A stretch of 64,000 nucleotides of DNA from Burkholderia sp052045245 (GTDB lineage: Bacteria; Pseudomonadota; Gammaproteobacteria; Burkholderiales; Burkholderiaceae), in assembly GCF_052045245.1 (NCBI RefSeq), contig NZ_JBQEON010000037.1:1-64000 (forward strand), written 5' to 3'. Below the pieces are notes generated by a model, which ran no database searches, was not told the DNA's origin, and saw only the letters and a program-made list of their open reading frames with translations. Below, one piece after another: positions 52,151 through 60,224 of this stretch (position 1 is its first letter; each line of letters opens with the position of its first letter). Both the position numbers and the translations under genes were made by a program.

Positions 52151-53299
52151 TTACTGTTTCGACAGCGCGATATAGCGCGCGAGATGGTGATCCTCGTCGC
52201 CGAGCTGGTGATCGATCATCACGAGCCGCTTCGCGTAATGCGACAGCGGCAGCTCCCACGTCATCCCGATCCCGCCGTGCAGCTGGATGCTCTCTTCGGC
52301 GACCAGCGTGCCGATCCGGCCGATACTGAATTTGGCTGCCGCGAGCGCGCGCTCGCGCACCACGCGCGGTGCCTCGAGCTGCGCGGCCGCGTTGATCACC
52401 GCCGAGCGCGCCTGCTCGACTTCGAGCAGCAGGTCGGCCATCCGGTGCTGCAGCGCCTGGAAGCTGCCGATCGGCAGCCCGAACTGCTTGCGCGTGCGCA
52501 GGTAGTCGAGCGTCGCCGCCTTCGCGACGTCCATTGCGCCGAGTGCTTCCGCCGACAGCGCGAGCAGCCCGTAGCCGAGCACGCGTTCGAGCAGTGCCGC
52601 GCCCGCTTCGCCGTCTTGCGCGCCATCCGGCGCGCCGAGCGCGGCATCGGCCGGCAGCGTGACGCGTGCGAAGCGCACTTCGGCCGCGCGGCCGCCGTCG
52701 ATCTTCCGGTAATCGCGCAGCGACACGCCCGGCGCATCGGACGGCACGACGAACAGGCCGATGCCGGCCGCGTCGTCGTCATGGCCGGACACGCGCGCGC
52801 TGACGACGAAGAACGCCGCCTGCGCGGCCTGGTCGACGACGCCTTTCTCGCCCGTGAGCACCCAGCCGCCGCCGGAACGCTCGGCGCGCGTGCGCACTGT
52901 CGTCAGCTCGTAATGCGAGCCCGGCTCGTCGTGCGCGAACGCGGCGCTCGCGCTGCCGTCGATCAGCGCGGCGAGCTTGTCGCGATGCGCGGCGCCGCCG
53001 CCGAGCGACAGCGCGCGGCCCGCGAGCAGCGCGCCGAGGAACGGCTCGACGACGAGCCCGCGACCGAGACATTCGAACACCACCGCAATGTCGAAACCCG
53101 CGCCGCCGAAGCCGCCGTCGGCTTCGGGAAACAGCGCGCCCACCGCACCGAGTTCGGCGAAGCGCTGCCACATCGTGCGATCGAAGCCTTCGGCCGACTG
53201 CGCGATGCGGTCGCGCACCGGGAACGCGTACTGTTCGGCGATGAAGCGGTTCAACGTGTCCGCCAGCATCCGGCGGTCTTCTGTGTGCTGGAAATCCAT
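52151..53299 (-). CDS. Acyl-CoA dehydrogenase, smaller subunit type (PimD-like)
   Basis: A 382-residue acyl-CoA dehydrogenase-fold protein: N-terminal helical domain, beta domain (GWVLTGEKGVVDQAAQAAFFVV, shortened here to VLTGEKGVVDQA), C-terminal domain with RKQFGLPIGSFQALQHRMAD and LHGGIGMTWELPLSHYAKRL. The usual IYEGT-type catalytic glutamate motif at the C-terminus is absent. Its direct neighbour is a second dehydrogenase 14 bp upstream. The pair resembles the large/small subunits of pimeloyl-CoA dehydrogenase or the heteromeric steroid-chain enzymes; inferred alpha/beta partner. Confidence 0.88.
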   Translation of the reverse strand: MDFQHTEDRRMLADTLNRFIAEQYAFPVRDRIAQSAEGFDRTMWQRFAELGAVGALFPEADGGFGGAGFDIAVVFECLGRGLVVEPFLGALLAGRALSLGGGAAHRDKLAALIDGSASAAFAHDEPGSHYELTTVRTRAERSGGGWVLTGEKGVVDQAAQAAFFVVSARVSGHDDDAAGIGLFVVPSDAPGVSLRDYRKIDGGRAAEVRFARVTLPADAALGAPDGAQDGEAGAALLERVLGYGLLALSAEALGAMDVAKAATLDYLRTRKQFGLPIGSFQALQHRMADLLLEVEQARSAVINAAAQLEAPRVVRERALAAAKFSIGRIGTLVAEESIQLHGGIGMTWELPLSHYAKRLVMIDHQLGDEDHHLARYIALSKQ

Positions 53300-53313
53300 C
53301 GTCGCGTCCCTCT

Positions 53314-54510
53314 TTACAGCCCGAGCATCATCTTCGCGATGATGTTCTTCTGGATCTCGTTCGAGCCGCCGAAGATCGACAGCTTGCGATTGTTGAAGTA
53401 CTGCTGCGCGGCGCTCGCGGCTTCTTCCGGGCCGACCGGCCCGCCGTCGTAGCCGGCGTCGAGCGCGTCGTCGACGAACGGCAGTGCATATGGGCCCATC
53501 GCGCGACGCATCAGCGCGGTGATCTCCTGGCGGATCTGCGTGCCGCGAATCTTCAGCATCGAGCTTTCCGCGCCCGGCACGCCGCCGCCCGCGACCGCGG
53601 CCAGCACGCGCAGGTTGGTCGTGCGCATGTTCTCGAGCTCGATCTCGACGCGCGCGACGCGTGCCGCGAAAAACGGATCGTCCGCGAGCGGCCGGCCGTT
53701 CTTCCTGACCTTCGCGGCGACCGCGCGCAGCCGGTCGAGCGCGGCGGTCGAAAAGCCGATCCCGGCGATGTTCGTGCGCTCGTACGTGAGCAGGTATTTC
53801 GCGTAGGTCCAGCCGCGGTTCTCGTCGCCAACCCGGTTCTCCACCGGCACGCGCACGTCGGTGAAGAACACCTCGTTCACCTCGTGCTCGCCGTCGAGCG
53901 TGATGATCGGGCGCACTTCAACGCCCGGCGTGTTCATGTCGACCAGCAGGAAGCTGATGCCCTCCTGCTTGCGCACATCGGTCGCGGTGCGCACGAGACA
54001 GAAGATCATGTTCGCGTAGTGGCCGAGCGTGGTCCACGTCTTCTGGCCGTTCACGATGTAGTGATCGCCATCGCGCACCGCGCTCGTCTTCACCGACGCG
54101 AGATCGGACCCGGCGCCCGGCTCCGAATAGCCCTGGCACCACCAGTCGGTGCCGTCGAGAATGCGCGGCAGCCAGTGACGCTTCTGCGCTTCGCTGCCGT
54201 ACTTGATCAGCACGGGGCCCAGCATGTTCAGGCCGAACGGCACGATGCGCGGCGCACCGGCGAGCGCGCATTCGTTGTCGAACAGGAACTTCTGCGCGAC
54301 GCTCCAGCCGGGGCCGCCGTACTCGCGCGGCCAGTGGCTCGCGAGCCAGCCGCGCGCATTCAGGATGGCGTGCCATTCGCGCATGTCGTCGCGCGTCAGG
54401 TGCAGGCCGCCTCGCACCTTGCGCGCGGTGCGCTCGGGCAGTTCGGCGGCCAGGAAGCGCTGCACTTCGGCGCGAAACGCTTCCTCTTCGGGCGTGAAAT
54501 CGAGGTCCAT
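53314..54510 (-). CDS. Acyl-CoA dehydrogenase, larger subunit type (PimC-like)
   Basis: A 398-residue flavoprotein with strong family matches: WPREYGGPGWSVAQKFLFDNE (WPREYGGPGWS), WCQGYSEPGAGSDLASVKT (QGYSEPGAGSDLAS), VNGQKTWTTLGHYANMIFCLVRT (VNGQKTWTTLGH). At the C-terminus the common IYEGTSEIQ is IFGGSNEIQ, so the canonical catalytic Glu position is Gly, as in the pimeloyl-CoA dehydrogenase-like group. It is 30 bp downstream of the FadB-like gene. Substrate is unknown; a dicarboxylyl- or branched acyl-CoA is plausible from the relatives. Confidence 0.9.
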   Translation of the reverse strand: MDLDFTPEEEAFRAEVQRFLAAELPERTARKVRGGLHLTRDDMREWHAILNARGWLASHWPREYGGPGWSVAQKFLFDNECALAGAPRIVPFGLNMLGPVLIKYGSEAQKRHWLPRILDGTDWWCQGYSEPGAGSDLASVKTSAVRDGDHYIVNGQKTWTTLGHYANMIFCLVRTATDVRKQEGISFLLVDMNTPGVEVRPIITLDGEHEVNEVFFTDVRVPVENRVGDENRGWTYAKYLLTYERTNIAGIGFSTAALDRLRAVAAKVRKNGRPLADDPFFAARVARVEIELENMRTTNLRVLAAVAGGGVPGAESSMLKIRGTQIRQEITALMRRAMGPYALPFVDDALDAGYDGGPVGPEEAASAAQQYFNNRKLSIFGGSNEIQKNIIAKMMLGL

Positions 54511-54540
54511 CGTATATCCGTTGCCAATGCGGGTAGGCGC

Positions 54541-56676
54541 TCAGTCGGCGCGGTTCAGGCTCGCGAAATCCGCGCCGCGCTCGACCAGCTCGACGAGCAG
54601 CGGCGACGGTTTCCAGAACAGCGGATCCTCCTGCGCGAACGCGCGGATGTCGGCCAGCAGGTTCGCGAGGCCGACCGTGTCCGCGTAATGCATCGGGCCG
54701 CCGCGATAGCGCGGGAAGCCGTAGCCGTACAGGAACACCGCATCGACGTCGAGCGGGCGCAGCGCGATCTTCTCGTGCACGACGTTCGCGCCTTCGTTGA
54801 TCATCGCGGCGAGGTAGCGGCGCAGGATTTCGTCGTCGGTGAACGCGCGCGGCGTGACGCCCTTCTTCGCTCGCTCATCTGCAACGATCGCCTCGACGTC
54901 CGGGTCCGGCGAGCCGACGCGCGCGCCGTCCGGATACAGGTAGTAGCCGCGCGCGGTCTTCTGCCCGAACCAGCCGCGCTCGCACAGCCGGTCGGAAATC
55001 TCCACATAGCGCGCGCGCGGATCGCGCGTCGCCGCGCGGCGCTTGCGGGTCGCCCAGCCGATGTCGCCGCCAGCGAGGTCGACGACCTGGAACGGCCCCA
55101 TCGGGAAACCGAATTCGCGCACCGCGCGATCGATCTGGTACGGCGACGCGCCGTCTTCCATCAGGTAGTCGGCCGCGGTGCGGTAGACCGCGAGAATCCG
55201 GTTGCCGATGAAGCCGTCGCACACGCCGGCGCGCACCGGCGTCTTCTTCAGTTGCTTCGCGAGCGCGAACGCGGTCGCGACGACGTCCGCGGCGACGCGC
55301 GCCGGCACGACGATCTCGAGCAGCTTCATCACGTTGGCCGGCGAGAAGAAGTGCAGGCCGATCACGTCGGCCGGCCGGTCGATGCTCGCCGCCAGCTCGT
55401 CGATGTCGAGATACGACGTGTTGGTCGCGAGCACCGCGCCCGGCTTGCACACGCGCGCGAGTTCGGCGAACACCGCCTTCTTCACGGCCATGTCCTCGAA
55501 CACGGCCTCGATCACGACGTCGGCCTGCGCGAGCGCATCGTACGACGTACTGCCCTTGAAGCGCGCGAGCCGCGCCGCGTGCGCGGCCGGCGTCATCCGG
55601 CCTTTCGCGACGAGCCCGTCGTACACCTTCTCCACATGCGCGCGGCCGCGCGCGAGCGACGCTTTGTCGCACTCGATCATCGTCACCGGCAGCCCGGCAT
55701 CGAGCGCCGCGACCGCGATCCCCGCCCCCATCGTGCCGCCGCCGACCACGCCGATCCGCTCGACCGGACGCGCGCTCGCGCGGCGCGCCTCGGGCGCCTT
55801 CGCGGCTTCGCGTTCGGCGAAGAACGCGTGCACGAGACCCGCGCGCTGCGGGCTGTCGATGCATTGCAGGAACAAGCTGCGTTCGAGCTTCATCCCCGCG
55901 TCGAACGACAGCGTGAGCGCGGCCTCGACCGCGTCGACGATCTTCGCCGGCGAGAACAATCCGCGCGACTTCTTCGGCAACTCGGCACGCGCGGCGTCGA
56001 TCGCGGCCTGCGCAGCCGCGCGCTCGGCCAGCCCCTGCGCATCGCGCGTACGGCGCGCCGGTGCGCCGAGCGACACGAGCTCCTGCGCATAAGCCAGCCC
56101 TTCGGCGAGCGTGTCGTCGCTATGCGCGACGCGATCGACGAGGCCGAGCGCAAGCGCTTCGTCGGCGCTCGCGTGACGTCCCGTCAGCATCAGGTCGAGC
56201 GCGGCCTTCGCGCCGATCAGGCGCGGCGCACGCTGCGTGCCGCCCGCGCCGGGCAGCAGGCCGAGCGTGACTTCGGGCAGCCCGAGCTTCGTGCCGGGCA
56301 CCGCGAGCCGGTAATGCGCGGCGAGCGCGACCTCGAGGCCGCCGCCGAGCGTCGCGCCGTGCAGCGCGACCACGACCGGCTTCGCGCTCGACTCGATCCG
56401 CTCGCACACGTCGGGCAGCGACGGCGGCACGGGCGGCTTGCCGAATTCGCGGATATCGGCGCCCGCGATGAAGTTGCGGCCGGCGCCGACGATCAGCACC
56501 GCGCGGATCGCGTCGTCGGCCTGCGCGGCGTCGAGCGCGTCGGCGAGACCGCGCCGCACGTCGGCGGATAGCGCGTTGACGGGCGGATGATCGATCGTGA
56601 CGACGAGCACCTTGTCGCGCCGTTCGTGCGTGACGGTGCCGGCCCGGGTGGGTTCGGCGGAAGCGGTTGAATGCAT
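54541..56676 (-). CDS. Bifunctional enoyl-CoA hydratase / 3-hydroxyacyl-CoA dehydrogenase (FadB/PimF-like)
   Basis: A 711-residue fusion for the hydration and oxidation steps of beta-oxidation. N-terminal crotonase domain with the oxyanion loop AGRNFIAGADIREFG and both catalytic glutamates (GATLGGGLEVALAAHYR and GLPEVTLGLLPGAGGTQR). Middle NAD domain VERIGVVGGGTMGAGIAVAA (IGVVGGGTMGAGIA) with HFFSPANVMKLLEIV and CDGFIGNRILAVYR, then the C-terminal helical domain (GYGFPRYRGGPMHYAD). The ATG at 56676 has a GGAG site. First gene of the operon and divergent from the LysR gene, which likely controls it. Confidence 0.94.
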   Translation of the reverse strand: MHSTASAEPTRAGTVTHERRDKVLVVTIDHPPVNALSADVRRGLADALDAAQADDAIRAVLIVGAGRNFIAGADIREFGKPPVPPSLPDVCERIESSAKPVVVALHGATLGGGLEVALAAHYRLAVPGTKLGLPEVTLGLLPGAGGTQRAPRLIGAKAALDLMLTGRHASADEALALGLVDRVAHSDDTLAEGLAYAQELVSLGAPARRTRDAQGLAERAAAQAAIDAARAELPKKSRGLFSPAKIVDAVEAALTLSFDAGMKLERSLFLQCIDSPQRAGLVHAFFAEREAAKAPEARRASARPVERIGVVGGGTMGAGIAVAALDAGLPVTMIECDKASLARGRAHVEKVYDGLVAKGRMTPAAHAARLARFKGSTSYDALAQADVVIEAVFEDMAVKKAVFAELARVCKPGAVLATNTSYLDIDELAASIDRPADVIGLHFFSPANVMKLLEIVVPARVAADVVATAFALAKQLKKTPVRAGVCDGFIGNRILAVYRTAADYLMEDGASPYQIDRAVREFGFPMGPFQVVDLAGGDIGWATRKRRAATRDPRARYVEISDRLCERGWFGQKTARGYYLYPDGARVGSPDPDVEAIVADERAKKGVTPRAFTDDEILRRYLAAMINEGANVVHEKIALRPLDVDAVFLYGYGFPRYRGGPMHYADTVGLANLLADIRAFAQEDPLFWKPSPLLVELVERGADFASLNRAD

Positions 56677-56801
56677 CGTGGCGTGCTCCAGTGCGGTGCG
56701 CCGGGCGGGACCGGCCGCCGGGGCGGCGAGCGCGGCCGGTTCCCGAGCCTGATCCCGCGCGGCGGGAAACGATCCGGCGTGGTGGCCGGGCATGACTCGA
56801 T

Positions 56802-56817
56802 TCTCGATTGATCGAGA
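56802..56817. promoter_or_regulatory. Dyad in the divergent control region (site 1)
   Basis: TCTCGAT-TG-ATCGAGA, perfect 7-bp arms with a 2-bp spacer, between the FadB-like operon and the LysR gene. A LysR-type regulator site is likely because two dyads occur in the same gap. Confidence 0.45.
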
Positions 56818-56850
56818 TTCATTGACAATTCCCGCGCGCCTTTACAAGCT

Positions 56851-56867
56851 GTCAAGTCTGACTTGAC
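56851..56867. promoter_or_regulatory. Dyad in the divergent control region (site 2)
   Basis: GTCAAGT-CTG-ACTTGAC, perfect 7-bp arms with a 3-bp spacer, 59 bp upstream of the LysR ATG. Suited to autoregulation. Forty-nine bases separate its left end from that of site 1. Confidence 0.5.
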
Positions 56868-56925
56868 ATTGAATGCTTTCGGACCGTTTCGCGCCATTAA
56901 GCGGGACGGATCAGGAGACACCAGG

Positions 56926-57888
56926 ATGGACCTGAACGCGCTGACGCTGCTCGTCGAGATTCTCGACGCCGGCAACCTGAGCAAGGCCGCGCAGCGGCTC
57001 AAGATGAGCCGCGCGAACGTCAGCTACCGGCTGAACCAGCTCGAACGCTCGATCGGCCAGCAGCTCGTGCGCCGCACGACGCGCCGCATCGAGCCGACCG
57101 AGATCGGGCTGAAGCTGTACGAGCACGGCCGGCGCATCCGCAACGAGCTGCTCGCCGCGCAGGAATCGGTGACGACGCTCGGCCAGGACCTGCAGGGCCG
57201 CGTGCGGCTGTCGGTGCCAAGCGGCTATGGGCAGATGGTGATGTCCGACTGGCTGCTCGCGTTCAAGCGGCGGCATCCGGGCATCGTGCTCGACGTGGTG
57301 TTCGAGAATCGCGTGGAAGACCTGATGCGCGACGAGATCGACATCGCGGTGCGCGTGATGCCGGAGCCGCCGCAGAACCTCGTCGCACGCGACATGGGCG
57401 CGGTGCGCTACGTCGCGTGCGCGTCGGCTGCGTTCGCGGCCGCACACGGGATGCCCGCGAGCCTCGGCGCGCTGGCTGCCGCGCCGGTCGTCACCGCGAC
57501 GGTGCTGGGCCGGCAGTTGCGGATCGCCGCGTATCTCGGCGACGAGCGCCACGAAGTGCTGCTCGAGCCCACGTTGATTTCGGAGAACTTCCTGTTCCTG
57601 CGCCAGGCGATCCTCGCCGGGATCGGCGTCGGCATCGTGCCCGACTACGTGATGCAGGACGACATGCGGCGCGGCACGGTCGTCACGTCGCTCGATGCGT
57701 ACCGGCTCAGCATCTTCGGCACGCACATGTACATGCTCTACATGCCGAACCGGCACCACACGCGCGCGACCGCGACGTTCATAGAGTTCATCCTCGAACA
57801 GGCCGGAAAGACCGGTCGGGGCGGGCCCGGCGGGATTCGTCAGGGTTTCCTGACGGATGACAACCCGCCGGCCACGCGGCGACAATAG
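56926..57888 (+). CDS. LysR-family transcriptional regulator
   Basis: A 320-residue regulator. N-terminal winged helix (ALTLLVEILDAGNLSKAAQRL, shortened to LVEILDAGNLSKAAQ; MSRANVSYRLNQLERSIGQQLVRR in part) and a periplasmic-binding-like effector domain (RVRLSVPSGYGQMVMSDWLL in part; VFENRVEDLMRDEIDIAVRV; AGIGVGIVPDYVMQDDM). ATG 56926 follows AGGAG; the upstream ATG would start inside the palindromic site. Divergent from the acyl-CoA operon, which it probably controls, with an acyl-CoA or acid as effector (inference). Confidence 0.93.
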   Translation: MDLNALTLLVEILDAGNLSKAAQRLKMSRANVSYRLNQLERSIGQQLVRRTTRRIEPTEIGLKLYEHGRRIRNELLAAQESVTTLGQDLQGRVRLSVPSGYGQMVMSDWLLAFKRRHPGIVLDVVFENRVEDLMRDEIDIAVRVMPEPPQNLVARDMGAVRYVACASAAFAAAHGMPASLGALAAAPVVTATVLGRQLRIAAYLGDERHEVLLEPTLISENFLFLRQAILAGIGVGIVPDYVMQDDMRRGTVVTSLDAYRLSIFGTHMYMLYMPNRHHTRATATFIEFILEQAGKTGRGGPGGIRQGFLTDDNPPATRRQ

Positions 57889-57959
57889 CGCGCCGCCCGT
57901 GCGGAGCGCGTGCCGCGCACACGCCGCCTCCTTCGAATTCACTGTTGCCGAGGGTTTCA

Positions 57960-59852
57960 ATGTTCGACCGGATCCGTCCGCATTCGCGTCCCCGGACGCG
58001 CGTCGCCACGCTCGCGCTCGTCGCGCTTGCCACGCTCGTCACGTTCAGCGCCGGCTGCACGTCGCCGTCCGTGCCATCGAATGCCGTCGTCCCGGTGGCC
58101 GCTGCGCCGGGCGCCGCGGTGCCGCTGCCCGGTGTCCAGGCACCCGAACCGTCGTCCGGCTGGACCGACAAGCCGGGCTGGACCTCTCAACACTTCATGA
58201 TCGCGGCCGCGAACCCGCTCGCGACGCAGGCCGGCTACGACATGCTGAAGGCAGGCGGCACCGCGATCGACGCGGCGATCGCGACGCAGATGGTGCTCGC
58301 ACTCGTCGAACCGCAATCGTCGGGGCTCGGCGGCGGCGCGTTCATGCTGTACTTCGACGGCCGTGCGACGCAGGCTTATGACGGCCGCGAGACCGCGCCG
58401 GCCGCCGCGACCGACCACCTGTTCTACGGCCCGACCGGCCAGCCGATGCGTTTCTACGAAGGCGTCGTCGGCGGGCGTTCGGTCGGCACGCCGGGCGTGC
58501 TGCGGATGCTCGACGCCGCGCACCGCGCGCACGGCAAGCTGCCGTGGCGCCGGCTGTTCCAGCCCGCGATCCGGCTCGCCGAGCACGGCTTCACGATCAG
58601 CCCGCGCCTGGCGATGCTGATCGCGAACGACAAGTACCTGATGAACGACCCGGCCGCGCGTGCGTACTTCTACAACAAGGACGGCACGCCGAAGGCGGCC
58701 GGCACCGTGCTGAAGAACCCCGCGCTCGCGACCGTGCTGCGCCAGATCGCCGACCGCGGCGCGAATGCGTTCTACACCGGCGCGATCGCCCGCGACATCG
58801 TCGCGAAGGTGCGCAAGCACCCGACCAATCCCGGCCTGCTGTCGCTGCAGGATCTCGCGCGCTACAAGGCGAAGGTGCGTGCGCCGCTGTGTACCGACTA
58901 CCGGCGCTCGGTGGTGTGCGGGATGCCGCCGCCGTCGTCGGGCGGCCTCGCGATCGCGCAGATGCTCGGCATCCTCGAGGCGATGCCCGACTGGCAGCAG
59001 ATCGGCGCCCAGAAGCCGGTGCGCAACGAGGTCGGCTACGAGCCGACGCCGTTCGCCGCGCACCTGTTCAGCGAGGCCGGGCGCCTCGCGTTCGCGGACC
59101 GCGCGCGCTACGTCGCCGATCCCGATTTCGCGCCGCTGCCGGGCGGCAGCTGGGCGAGCCTCACCGACAAGACCTATCTCGCGCAGCGTGCACGCCTGAT
59201 CGGCGATACCAGCATGGGCGTCGCGCAGGCCGGCACGCCACAGGGCGCGACGCTCGCGCTGGCCGACGACCGCAGCCCCGAATTGCCGTCGACGTCCGAC
59301 ATCGCGATCGTCGACCGCTACGGCCAGGCGCTGTCGATGACGACCAGCGTCGAGGACGCGTTCGGCTCGCGGCTGATGGTGCGCGGCTTCATGCTGAACA
59401 ACCAGCTCACCGACTTCTCGTTCGTGTCGAGCGAGAATGGCCGGCCGGTCGCGAACCGCGTGCAGCCCGGCAAGCGGCCGCGCTCGGCGATGTCGCCGGA
59501 GCTCGTGTTCGACCAGAAGACGAAACAGGTGACGATGATCGTCGGCTCGGCGGGTGGCCCCGCGATCATCAACCACGTCGCGAAGACGCTGGTCGGCGTG
59601 CTCGACTGGGGGATGACGATGCAGCAGGCGATCGCGCTGCCGAACTTCGGCTCGATGAACGGGCCGACTCAGCTCGAACGCGGCCGCGTGTCGGATGCGC
59701 TCGTCGACGGGCTGAAGGGCCGCGGGCACGACGTGCAGCTCGTCGAGATGAACTCCGGACTGCAGGGCATCCAGCGGCTGAACGTGCAGGGGCAGACGGT
59801 GTGGTTCGGTGGGGCCGATCCGCGGCGGGAAGGAGTGGCGATGGGGGATTGA
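57960..59852 (+). CDS. Gamma-glutamyltransferase family Ntn hydrolase, predicted lipoprotein
   Basis: A 630-residue proenzyme that should self-cleave before Thr445 (STSDIAIVD) into large and small subunits. Signal peptide ends in lipobox FSAGC, so a lipid anchor is expected. Family marks: PSSGGLAIAQMLGIL, QSSGLGGGAFMLYFDG, RSVGTPGVLRML and GSAGGPAIINHVAK. Compared with E. coli Ggt, the TTHxSVVD motif is TSDIAIVD, the acceptor-site LSSMSP is RSAMSP, and the TLNTTFG loop is SVEDAFG, so donor or acceptor preference may differ from glutathione. No linked transport genes. Only one hairpin (59998-60024) follows. Confidence 0.9.
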   Translation: MFDRIRPHSRPRTRVATLALVALATLVTFSAGCTSPSVPSNAVVPVAAAPGAAVPLPGVQAPEPSSGWTDKPGWTSQHFMIAAANPLATQAGYDMLKAGGTAIDAAIATQMVLALVEPQSSGLGGGAFMLYFDGRATQAYDGRETAPAAATDHLFYGPTGQPMRFYEGVVGGRSVGTPGVLRMLDAAHRAHGKLPWRRLFQPAIRLAEHGFTISPRLAMLIANDKYLMNDPAARAYFYNKDGTPKAAGTVLKNPALATVLRQIADRGANAFYTGAIARDIVAKVRKHPTNPGLLSLQDLARYKAKVRAPLCTDYRRSVVCGMPPPSSGGLAIAQMLGILEAMPDWQQIGAQKPVRNEVGYEPTPFAAHLFSEAGRLAFADRARYVADPDFAPLPGGSWASLTDKTYLAQRARLIGDTSMGVAQAGTPQGATLALADDRSPELPSTSDIAIVDRYGQALSMTTSVEDAFGSRLMVRGFMLNNQLTDFSFVSSENGRPVANRVQPGKRPRSAMSPELVFDQKTKQVTMIVGSAGGPAIINHVAKTLVGVLDWGMTMQQAIALPNFGSMNGPTQLERGRVSDALVDGLKGRGHDVQLVEMNSGLQGIQRLNVQGQTVWFGGADPRREGVAMGD

Positions 59853-60224
59853 GCATCTCCACGCGTGGCCGTGCATGGCCGTACGATACGCCACGCGATA
59901 CCTTCCGGCCGCCCTTGCGCGACAACGCTTTTTCGACTTGCCCGACACGCGCCGCCCGCTTCTTCTCCTCGCCTCATCCCCCGCCTCCATCCAGCCGCGA
60001 CATCGTCATCGACGGACGATGTCGTGTCCTATAGCGCATCCAAAATTTCGTAACCGTCCAATCGACGACGCATGAGTCGCTCCGTATAGTCGCTCGCTGA
60101 CGTCGCGGCTGCCCCGGTATCCGGGCCGGCCGTCCGCAGGCGGCACGTCATGCCCCGTTGCGGATGAAGCGCATCGGCACCCTCCGGCCGCGCGTACGAA
60201 ATCGATTAATCAGGATCACGAATC
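59853..60224. other. Intergenic region upstream of the trimeric autotransporter
   Basis: 372 bp without a supported gene. It contains a 10-bp palindromic hairpin (59998-60024) and a less GC-rich segment (60028-60100) suitable for a promoter; no -35/-10 pair was confidently found. A CAGGATC ribosome site precedes the autotransporter ATG. Confidence 0.5.
59998..60024 (+). terminator. Hairpin downstream of the gamma-glutamyltransferase gene
   Basis: CGACATCGTC and GACGATGTCG, perfect 10-bp arms with a 7-nt loop, 146 bp past the stop codon. There is no T-run, so its role in termination is uncertain. Confidence 0.4.

Noticed and set aside
53884..56571. 895-residue plus-strand reading frame opposite the acyl-CoA genes
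   Set aside because: Antisense shadow with Arg/Ala/His-rich composition; the minus strand carries clear FadB and dehydrogenase motifs.
57957..59990. 677-residue minus-strand reading frame opposite the gamma-glutamyltransferase gene
   Set aside because: Low-complexity Arg/His-rich shadow; the plus strand carries a family-wide match with signal peptide.
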